Below are positions 1 through 4,680 of a stretch of 6,097 nt of DNA, one piece after another. Made by a program: the position numbers and the translations under genes. The notes under the pieces were generated by a model. That model ran no database searches. It saw nothing but the letters and a program-made list of their open reading frames with translations, and had not been told where the DNA came from. Positions within the stretch are counted from its first letter, which is position 1. Every line of letters begins with the position of its first letter. Source of the stretch: an uncultured Eubacteriales bacterium (lineage in GTDB: Bacteria > Bacillota_A > Clostridia > Christensenellales > Aristaeellaceae); assembly GCA_902795555.1 (NCBI GenBank), contig CADBLV010000137.1, positions 1 to 6,097 on the forward strand. The letters run 5' to 3'.

Positions 1-1
1 G

Positions 2-565
2 GAGCTGCTGGAGACCCTGGACAGAGTCACCCCCTGCCCGGAGGGCGTGGACTATGTGCCGGAGCAGCCGGAGCTGCAGGCCCTGCCCATTGAAAAGGAA
101 CTGAGGAACCGCGCCTATGGCGGCATGCCGATTCAGATCGGCTGGTGCAACGGGCACAACACAAAGATGAACTGTCTGGAGTATCACCGGGACAGCGAGC
201 TGAACGTGGGCGTGCAGGATTTCATCCTCCTGTTGGCCAAGCGGGAAGATCTGGTGGATGGCATCCTGGATGCAGATAAAGTCGTCGCGTATTTCTGCCC
301 CGCCGGAACGATGGTGGAGGTATATGCGACCACCCTGCACTATGCGCCCTGCAGCGCGAAGAAAGGTCAGGGCTTCAAAGTGGTCATCGTGCTCCCCAGG
401 GGGACGAATCTGGCAAAGCCCGAAATCGAGGCAAAGAACGCCGAAGACGAGCTCCTGTGGGCTGCCAACAAGTGGCTCCTGGCCCATGCGGATTCCGCCG
501 AGGCCGCCCAGGGAGCCAAGGTGGTCATTCGGGGAGCGAACCCGGATATCGCCGGTCTGATCTGA
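2..565 (+). CDS. DUF4867 family protein, 5' end cut by the window
   Basis: The frame is open from base 2 and ends at TGA 563-565, giving 187 residues. A GTG at 47 is in frame, but residues upstream of it (ELLETLDRVTPCPEGV) look like coding sequence of the same protein, so the true start is probably outside the window. From memory the protein matches the DUF4867 family: GMPIQIGWCNGHNTKMN, then LEYHRDSELNV (about bases 179-208), CPAGTMVEVYATTLHYAPC (about 296-352), FKVVIVLPRGTN, and a C-terminal ELLWAANKWLLAH. The spaced His and Glu residues in EYHRDSE and LHYAPC, set among short strand-like segments, suggest a small cupin-like metal-binding fold; that is inference. Family members often sit near sugar-catabolism genes, as I recall, but nothing here shows a substrate. 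It ends at a terminator and is likely a separate transcription unit from maf. Function unknown; the family call is fairly sure. Confidence 0.8.
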   Translation, partial: ELLETLDRVTPCPEGVDYVPEQPELQALPIEKELRNRAYGGMPIQIGWCNGHNTKMNCLEYHRDSELNVGVQDFILLLAKREDLVDGILDADKVVAYFCPAGTMVEVYATTLHYAPCSAKKGQGFKVVIVLPRGTNLAKPEIEAKNAEDELLWAANKWLLAHADSAEAAQGAKVVIRGANPDIAGLI

Positions 566-590
566 TCAAATCGAAAATCGGAAATAAGTG

Positions 591-629
591 CGGGAGGGGT
601 GTTGTGCCCCTCCCGTTTCCGTCATTTTT
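591..629 (+). terminator. Rho-independent terminator after the DUF4867 gene
   Basis: A perfect 9-bp G/C-rich stem, CGGGAGGGG at 591-599 and CCCCTCCCG at 607-615, encloses a 7-base loop. A T-rich but interrupted tract (TTTCCGTCATTTTT) follows to 629. It lies 25 bases after the upstream stop codon and before the maf promoter, so it separates the two transcription units. The interrupted T tract may let some transcripts read through. Confidence 0.88.
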
Positions 630-636
630 CGGCTGC

Positions 637-665
637 TTTTCCGTGTGAAGATTTTGTGCTATAAT
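637..665 (+). promoter_or_regulatory. Extended -10 promoter for maf (and probably the mre operon)
   Basis: TATAAT at 660-665 is a perfect sigma-A-type -10 box and is preceded by TGC at 657-659, the extended -10 element. At 17-bp spacing the -35 position (637-642) reads TTTTCC, a weak match to TTGACA, as is common when the extended -10 is present. Transcription should start near 672, giving a leader of about 30 bases that carries the maf ribosome binding site. It is the only convincing promoter I see for the genes that follow. The -35 overlaps nothing coding. Confidence 0.78.
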
Positions 666-687
666 GTAATTTGTGTGATTATGTCAC

Positions 688-695
688 GGGAGGGG
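688..695 (+). promoter_or_regulatory. Ribosome binding site deciding the maf start
   Basis: GGGAGGGG lies 6 bases before the ATG at 702. An in-frame ATG at 681 would give seven extra residues, but it lies upstream of this site and has no good site of its own. The ten bases CGGGAGGGGT (687-696) also occur at 591-600 in the 5' arm of the upstream terminator. Confidence 0.75.
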
Positions 696-701
696 TTTGT
701 G

Positions 702-1265
702 ATGGAACGGCTGATTCTGGCTTCCGGTTCTCCCCGGCGGCGCGAGCTGCTGGAGAGCGTAGGCATTCCGTATGAGGTCCTGGTTTCCGAAGCGGATGAA
801 TCCTGCTCCCTTCCCCCGGAGAAGGCTGTAATCGAGCTTTCCCGCCGGAAGGCCGAAGCGGTGGCCGTCTCCCGTCCTGGCCGATTCGTGCTGGCTGCGG
901 ACACGCTGGTGGCCGTCGACGGCCGCCCCCTGGGCAAGCCCGCCTCTCCTGAGGATGCGGAAAAGATGCTGCGAATGCTCTCCGGCCGTTCCCACTGGGT
1001 GCACACCGGGGTCACCGTTGTCTCTCCCTCCGGTCGTTTTCTGTCCGGAGCGGATCATTCCGAGGTGTTTTTCTGCGAAATCCCGGAGAAGGAACTCGCG
1101 GCCTACGCCCGTTCCGGCGAGCCCATGGATAAGGCGGGAGCCTATGCCATCCAGGGAAAAGCTTCCCTCTGGATCGAGCGGATCATCGGATCCCCTTCCT
1201 CGGTAATCGGCCTTCCGATGCATCTGGTGCGGGATCTTCTGCTGGAGGCCGGCTGGGTCTTTTAA
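702..1265 (+). CDS. maf: Maf-family nucleoside triphosphate pyrophosphatase (dTTP/UTP type)
   Basis: The product is 187 residues, the usual Maf length. Maf enzymes hydrolyse (d)NTPs to NMP and pyrophosphate in the cytosol; the YhdE-type subfamily prefers dTTP, UTP and modified pyrimidine nucleotides. The N-terminal signature LILASGSPRRRELL (residues 4-17) supplies Ser8 and Arg12. Glu30, Lys50, Asp67 (in LAADTLVAVDG) and Lys79 (in LGKP) match the family's catalytic and binding positions. GEPMDKAGAYAIQG (138-151) is the motif I associate with the dTTP/UTP subfamily. No key residue appears lost. The ATG at 702 was chosen because it has a good ribosome binding site and yields the canonical MERLILASGSPR start; longer in-frame starts at 588 and 681 would run through the terminator or promoter region. 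In Bacillus, maf lies upstream of radC-mreBCD-minCD, where extra copies caused filamentation. Here it directly precedes mreB without radC, and with no terminator between them. Confidence 0.95.
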   Translation: MERLILASGSPRRRELLESVGIPYEVLVSEADESCSLPPEKAVIELSRRKAEAVAVSRPGRFVLAADTLVAVDGRPLGKPASPEDAEKMLRMLSGRSHWVHTGVTVVSPSGRFLSGADHSEVFFCEIPEKELAAYARSGEPMDKAGAYAIQGKASLWIERIIGSPSSVIGLPMHLVRDLLLEAGWVF

Positions 1266-1318
1266 AGCATATTTTGTTCGCGATCCGCGTAAACGGGAGC
1301 GATGGCAACCCAGCCGGC
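1248..1318 (+). repeat. Inverted repeat spanning the maf end and the maf-mreB gap
   Basis: GCCGGCTGGGT at 1248-1258, within the last maf codons, is the exact reverse complement of ACCCAGCCGGC at 1308-1318. The 11-bp stem would enclose 49 bases that include the maf stop. The right arm also belongs to a local 10-bp palindrome, CAGCCGGCTG (1311-1320), and the loop holds a small CGCG-ATC-CGCG hairpin (1279-1289). No T tract follows, so it is not an ordinary terminator. It could be a processing or stability element, a protein-binding site, or chance in G/C-rich DNA. I matched it to no riboswitch family. Confidence 0.45.
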
Positions 1319-1348
1319 TGAAAGGGATATTTTGACAGGCATATTTTG
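1267..1348 (+). repeat. Three ATATTTTG motifs in the maf-mreB gap
   Basis: GCATATTTTG occurs exactly at 1267-1276 and 1339-1348, and the core ATATTTTG also occurs at 1327-1334. The last two cores start 14 bases apart. In an otherwise G/C-rich region these A/T blocks stand out and could be a regulator site or simply the A/T-rich part of a spacer. A perfect TTGACA lies at 1332-1337, but with normal spacing its transcript would begin within the mreB ribosome binding site, and no -10 matches. I see no usable mreB promoter here. Confidence 0.35.
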
Positions 1349-1360
1349 AATTCCACAGTT

Positions 1361-1366
1361 AAGGAG
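1361..1366 (+). promoter_or_regulatory. Ribosome binding site deciding the mreB start
   Basis: AAGGAG lies 8 bases before the ATG at 1375. The next in-frame ATG (1384) would be 17 bases away, which favours the upstream start. Confidence 0.8.
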
Positions 1367-1374
1367 ATTGGTGC

Positions 1375-2394
1375 ATGGCGTTCATGGCTCCCGATATCGG
1401 GATTGATTTGGGCACGGAGAATACCAGCGTATACGTCCGCGGCCGGGGGATTGTGATTTCCGAGCCGACCCTGGTCGTGCTGGACCGGGAGAACCGGCGC
1501 ACGGTGCGTGCGGTCGGCGATGAAGCCAGCTTTCTGTATGGGCGCTCCCCGGATCGGCTGATCTCCGTTTCCCCGATCCGCAGCGGTCAGGTGGCAGACT
1601 TTGACATGACCGAGCTGATGCTCAGATACTTCATCCGGAAGGCCATCGGCATCTCTTATTTAGGAAAGCCCCGGATGGTTCTGTCCATCCCCTGCAATCT
1701 CGACGATGTTAATCGCAAAGCCCTGACCGAAGCTGCCCGTTTCGCCGGAGCCAAACATGTCATCCTGATCGAGAAGCCCTTCGCCTCCGGCATCGGGACA
1801 GGCCTGCCTGTCTACGATCCCATCGGCAATCTGGTCATCGATATCGGCGCCGGGACGACCGATGTGGCGGTAATTTCCCTCGGAGGAATCGTGGTTTCCC
1901 AGAGCATTCAGGTTGGCGGGCACAAGTTTGATGAAGCGATCACGGACTATCTCCGCCGGGAATGCAGCATTCTGATCGGGAAGCAAACCGCCGAGAGCAT
2001 CAAAAAAGATCTGGCGACGGCCCTCCCGCTGGAGGAATCCCGGTCCATCCTGGTGCGGGGAATCAATCAGCTGAACACCTCCGCGGGCACGGTGCGGTTT
2101 TCCTCGGCCCAGGCTTATCAGGCGGTGCGCAACCCCTGTGAGGCCATTGTGAAGGCGATCCGGTGGGTGCTGGAGCGCACGCCTCCGGAGCTTTCCGCGG
2201 ATATCATGCGGGGCGGCATTCATCTGACCGGAGACGGTTCGCGCCTGTTCGCCCTGGACCGGTATATTTCCGAGACGCTGGGAATTCCGGTGCTTCTGGC
2301 GCGTGATCCCGGAGATTGCACCATTCTGGGAATCGGTTATCTGACGGAAAACATTCAGCTGGTAACAACGCCCGCTCAGAAGGGTGAAAAGTAA
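1375..2394 (+). CDS. mreB: Rod shape-determining protein MreB, divergent in its active site
   Basis: The product is 339 residues, normal for this bacterial actin, whose ATP-bound filaments under the membrane guide the elongation machinery. Visible in order: the phosphate-1 loop DIGIDLGTENT (7-17, Asp11 kept); VADFDMTELMLRYFI (73-87); GISYLGKP (92-99), where Thermotoga MreB has its membrane-inserting loop; IEKPFASGIGTGLPV (132-146); phosphate-2 VIDIGAGTTDVAVISLGG (154-171, Asp156 kept); TPPELSADI (269-277); and the adenosine loop LTGDGSRL (284-291). Several normally fixed residues are changed. The catalytic Glu (E136 in B. subtilis, E131 in Thermotoga) is Lys134, GGGTTE is GAGTTD, GDEMDEAI is GGHKFDEAI, and TGGG is TGDG. 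The overall fold looks intact and no frameshift is seen. Family and position in mreBCD are certain; whether it hydrolyses ATP normally is open. It may be a paralogue beside a canonical MreB or Mbl elsewhere in the genome. Confidence 0.95.
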   Translation: MAFMAPDIGIDLGTENTSVYVRGRGIVISEPTLVVLDRENRRTVRAVGDEASFLYGRSPDRLISVSPIRSGQVADFDMTELMLRYFIRKAIGISYLGKPRMVLSIPCNLDDVNRKALTEAARFAGAKHVILIEKPFASGIGTGLPVYDPIGNLVIDIGAGTTDVAVISLGGIVVSQSIQVGGHKFDEAITDYLRRECSILIGKQTAESIKKDLATALPLEESRSILVRGINQLNTSAGTVRFSSAQAYQAVRNPCEAIVKAIRWVLERTPPELSADIMRGGIHLTGDGSRLFALDRYISETLGIPVLLARDPGDCTILGIGYLTENIQLVTTPAQKGEK

Positions 2395-2424
2395 AAATTC
2401 GCGGAACATCAGGCAGTTTAAAGG

Positions 2425-2435
2425 AAAGGAGGTGA
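2425..2435 (+). promoter_or_regulatory. Strong ribosome binding site of mreC
   Basis: AAAGGAGGTGA is an almost full complement to the 16S 3' end. It ends 10 bases before the ATG at 2446, a slightly long spacing. No other in-frame ATG, GTG or TTG lies between them. The 51-base mreB-mreC gap shows no terminator or promoter. Confidence 0.85.
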
Positions 2436-2445
2436 GCTGGGACGC

Positions 2446-3975
2446 ATGGCACGATTCAGAATATCCAGGAAAAAGGCGGAAGACGACCGGCCTGTAGTGT
2501 CGGACGATTTCATCTATAATGTGCCCGGAGAGCCCGACGTCCCCGCTGCCTCCGAAACGCCGGAGGAAGCGCTGCGAAAGCTCCGCCACACGGATGACGG
2601 GGACAGAGAGAAAGACAGCGGAAAAGAAAAGGAGGATGGCAAAGAGGAAGATCAGGAAGACGGAAAGGAGCCGAAAGCGGCGCCTTCCAAGGTCTATTCT
2701 TCCGGCATCATGCTGGATGAAAATCTCCAGCCTGTCCTCCCGGAAGGCGGAAAGCGCAGGCGCTTATTCCATCTCAGCCGGGGAGTCCGCATTTTCGTGA
2801 TCACTGGAATTACCCTCTTTCTGCTTTTCTTTGTCGGCTCCTATCTGATGCATCGGATTCTTCCGAATGTCAGTATCTTCGGTGTTCCCGAAAACGCGAT
2901 CAGCTCGGTGGTTACGCCCGTACAGTCCTTCTTTTCCGGCCTCACGGAAACCTTTTTCGGCTATCTGCGCTCCTGGAAGCTGCGGGCCAATATTGAAAAC
3001 GAGTATAACGCCCTCCGGGCGGAAAACGAGCAGCTGGTCTATCAGGCCATGCTGGCGCAGGAATTGCAGCACACCCTGTCCCAGTATGAAGACCTGTCCG
3101 ACGAAATTGCCGCTAACGCGGCCATGCGGCCCATCGTGTGCACGGTCATCGGGAAGAGCGACTCAAACTATTTTTCAACCCTGACCATCAACAAGGGCCT
3201 CAGCGACGGGATTGAGGATTACATGGCTGTCACCATCGGCGGCGCCCTGGTGGGATATACGGAAAACACCCAGGCGCACAAGGCCACCGTCCGAACCATC
3301 ATTGATTCAGACGCCTCCATTGCCGCGCTGATTCAGTCCTCCCGGGATCAGGGAACCGTCCGGGGCACCCTGGGCATCGACGGCACGGCCCTGTGCCGCA
3401 TGTACTATCTGCCGGATGACAACCTGCCCAGGCCGGGCGATCTGGTGGTCACCTCCGGGGTCGGTATGTCCTTCCCCAAGGGAATTCCGATCGGTGTCGT
3501 CCGGGAAAGCACCCGTGGCATGGACTCCAACAAGCAGTATATCGTGCTGGAACCTCAGGCGGATTTTCAGCATCTGGAATATGTCATCGTCCTGCGCTAT
3601 AAGCCGGAGGCCATCGCCGTGGAAGGCCGGGAGAACGGCCGCACCAGCGTGGAGTTCGTGCCTCTGGAAAGCGCCCGTCCGTCCCCGGTGATTCCGGAAA
3701 TCGCCGCCAACCTGATGGAGGATTATAACACCGCGACTCCGAGTGCGGAGGAAGCAACCCCATCCCCGACGCCGGAGCCCACGGAAACGCCGACGCCTTC
3801 CCCGACGCCGACGCCCACCCCGGCGCCGACGCCGGACACAACGCCCCTGGAATATCAGGTGGTGAATCTTTCCCGCGATCCCACGCCGACGCCGTCTCCG
3901 ACCCCGGCCCCGACGCCAACGCCCTATCTGACGCCGGATCCCGAGGGAATGACCTTTGAGGAGGATGATGGCTGA
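2446..3975 (+). CDS. mreC: Cell shape-determining protein MreC with long N- and C-terminal extensions
   Basis: MreC is a bitopic membrane protein that links MreB filaments to extracytoplasmic wall synthases and activates PBP2. At 509 residues this one is far longer than the usual 270-330. Residues 1-112 are predicted cytoplasmic and very polar, with an acid/lysine-rich run at about 49-77 and a basic patch [13 protein letters not shown] (101-113) just before the membrane. A single transmembrane helix follows (about 114-134, [20 protein letters not shown]). A likely coiled coil (about 175-222) includes [16 protein letters not shown]. The MreC beta domain spans about 226-386, with [54 protein letters not shown] and [18 protein letters not shown]. 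The tail (about 430-509) is rich in Pro and Thr and ends in acidic FEEDDG. The codons for those acidic residues also form the mreD ribosome binding site. The core assignment is firm; the extensions have no role I can name. Confidence 0.94.
   Translation: MARFRISRKKAEDDRPVVSDDFIYNVPGEPDVPAASETPEEALRKLRHTDDGDREKDSGKEKEDGKEEDQEDGKEPKAAPSKVYSSGIMLDENLQPVLPEGGKRRRLFHLSRGVRIFVITGITLFLLFFVGSYLMHRILPNVSIFGVPENAISSVVTPVQSFFSGLTETFFGYLRSWKLRANIENEYNALRAENEQLVYQAMLAQELQHTLSQYEDLSDEIAANAAMRPIVCTVIGKSDSNYFSTLTINKGLSDGIEDYMAVTIGGALVGYTENTQAHKATVRTIIDSDASIAALIQSSRDQGTVRGTLGIDGTALCRMYYLPDDNLPRPGDLVVTSGVGMSFPKGIPIGVVRESTRGMDSNKQYIVLEPQADFQHLEYVIVLRYKPEAIAVEGRENGRTSVEFVPLESARPSPVIPEIAANLMEDYNTATPSAEEATPSPTPEPTETPTPSPTPTPTPAPTPDTTPLEYQVVNLSRDPTPTPSPTPAPTPTPYLTPDPEGMTFEEDDG
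3757..3939 (+). repeat. Pro-Thr repeat coding region in the mreC tail
   Basis: This stretch encodes MreC residues about 438-498. Two blocks of PTP, PSP and PAP dipeptides (about 438-463 and 479-497) flank a non-repetitive segment, [15 protein letters not shown] (464-478). In the DNA the unit CCGACGCC recurs with small variants, so length changes by slippage or recombination are plausible. Extended PT-rich chains in Gram-positive exported proteins commonly serve as wall-spanning spacers; that role here is inference. Confidence 0.8.
3958..3964 (+). promoter_or_regulatory. Ribosome binding site of mreD inside mreC
   Basis: GAGGAGG, the Glu-Glu codons near the MreC C-terminus, lies 10 bases before the mreD ATG at 3975. 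ATGs at 3965 and 3968 are in another frame and stop within six codons, so 3975 is the start. Confidence 0.8.
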
Positions 3976-4583
3976 TGAGTGAGGGAAGCGTCCAGACGGT
4001 AGGACCGGTCCGGAAATACGCGGTCTGGCTGGGCATCGCGGTCCTCGGATATCTCTCCCAGGTCTGCCTCATGCCCTATCTGGTCATTTTCGGCGTAACG
4101 CCGAATCTGCTCTTTGCCCTGGTGGGCGTGGTCACAGTGGCTTACGGCAAGCTGCGGGCCTTCTGGCTGGGGATGATTTACGGATTGCTGATGGAAATCA
4201 TGTGCCCCTCCGTGCCCATGCTGAATCTGGCAATCTACACCCTGGCTCCCCTGTTCTGTTCCTTCGCCTTCGCGGATAAGCCGCTGAAAACCCTGGAATA
4301 TGAGCGGGCCACCAACAATCGCCGCCGGGAAATGCCCCCGTGGCTGCGCACGGTGCTCTGTGCCGTGGTCAACACCCTGGTGTACGAAGCCATCCATGTC
4401 ACCTATATCTATCTGAACGGGTTCCCGCTGATGATCTCTCATTTTCTCCGGGCCCTGCTGGATCTGCTGCTCACCGGATTGCTGACCGCGCTGGTGATGC
4501 TTCCCCTGCGCCGGGCCATCTTCGGGCCCAGAAGCCGAATGCAAACGCTGCGTCCCGCGCCGGTGACGTTCACAAAGGCCTGA
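3975..4583 (+). CDS. mreD: Rod shape-determining protein MreD
   Basis: A 202-residue polytopic membrane protein, slightly longer than the usual 160-180. MreD completes the MreBCD complex in the cytoplasmic membrane and is thought to balance MreC in switching on the elongasome. About five to six hydrophobic segments are visible: roughly 15-38, 41-58, 62-78, 83-100, 124-147 and 152-178. The conserved early motif appears as VTPNLLFALVGVVTVAYGKLRAFWLGMIYGLLMEI (in parts, 41-75), matching the family pattern of a Pro-Asx-Leu-Leu helix followed by a Gly-rich helix ending in an acidic residue. A basic cytoplasmic stretch (NNRRRE, 114-119) separates the two halves, and a short basic tail ends the protein. 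The start overlaps the mreC stop by one base (TGATG), which implies translational coupling and balanced synthesis. Sequence conservation in this family is low, so the call rests on topology plus position; together these are convincing. Confidence 0.9.
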   Translation: MSEGSVQTVGPVRKYAVWLGIAVLGYLSQVCLMPYLVIFGVTPNLLFALVGVVTVAYGKLRAFWLGMIYGLLMEIMCPSVPMLNLAIYTLAPLFCSFAFADKPLKTLEYERATNNRRREMPPWLRTVLCAVVNTLVYEAIHVTYIYLNGFPLMISHFLRALLDLLLTGLLTALVMLPLRRAIFGPRSRMQTLRPAPVTFTKA

Positions 4584-4680
4584 GCCGCGCCTGAGGCCGG
4601 TTCCGTGCTCCGGTTGCGCTAAATCATCATCCGACACGAAATGAGTGAGGAGAACCTGCGCTCAGAAAGGAGGAATGCCC
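4584..4680 (+). other. Short mreD-pbp gap without clear signals
   Basis: These 97 bases hold the ribosome binding site of the next gene at the end and little else I can support. A direct repeat of GCCTGAG (4578-4584 and 4589-4595) and a 5-bp inverted repeat GGCCT/AGGCC (4577-4581, 4594-4598) overlap the mreD stop. There is no T tract, so no terminator is called. TTGCGC at 4614-4619 has no good -10 partner. Read-through from mreD into the PBP gene is the simplest view. Confidence 0.5.
4666..4673 (+). promoter_or_regulatory. Ribosome binding site deciding the PBP start
   Basis: AAAGGAGG lies 7 bases before the ATG at 4681. An in-frame ATG at 4675 is only one base from the site, too close for normal initiation, so 4681 is preferred. 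Confidence 0.82.

Noticed and set aside
588..701. Longer maf start at GTG 588 or ATG 681
   Set aside because: The 588 start lies just before the terminator hairpin and reads through it, and both start upstream of the ribosome binding site; the added residues do not belong to the Maf fold.
1283..1331. Possible riboswitch (a GGCAACC stretch recalls part of the SAM-I motif)
   Set aside because: The other conserved SAM-I segments are missing and mreB is not an expected target; no other riboswitch class fits.
1332..1337. Perfect TTGACA as a -35 box for mreB
   Set aside because: No -10 match at 16-18 bp, and the transcript would begin in the mreB ribosome binding site.
2510..2523. TCATCTATAATGTG, repeated at 4910-4923 and sharing CTATAATGT with the maf promoter
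   Set aside because: Both later copies encode Ile-Tyr-Asn-Val in frame with preferred codons and lack a -35; likely coincidence and not internal promoters.
1660..2589. 309-codon open frame on the - strand opposite mreB
   Set aside because: It lies antisense to a clear MreB, has no family-like motif, and such long frames arise from the G/C-rich third positions of the real gene.
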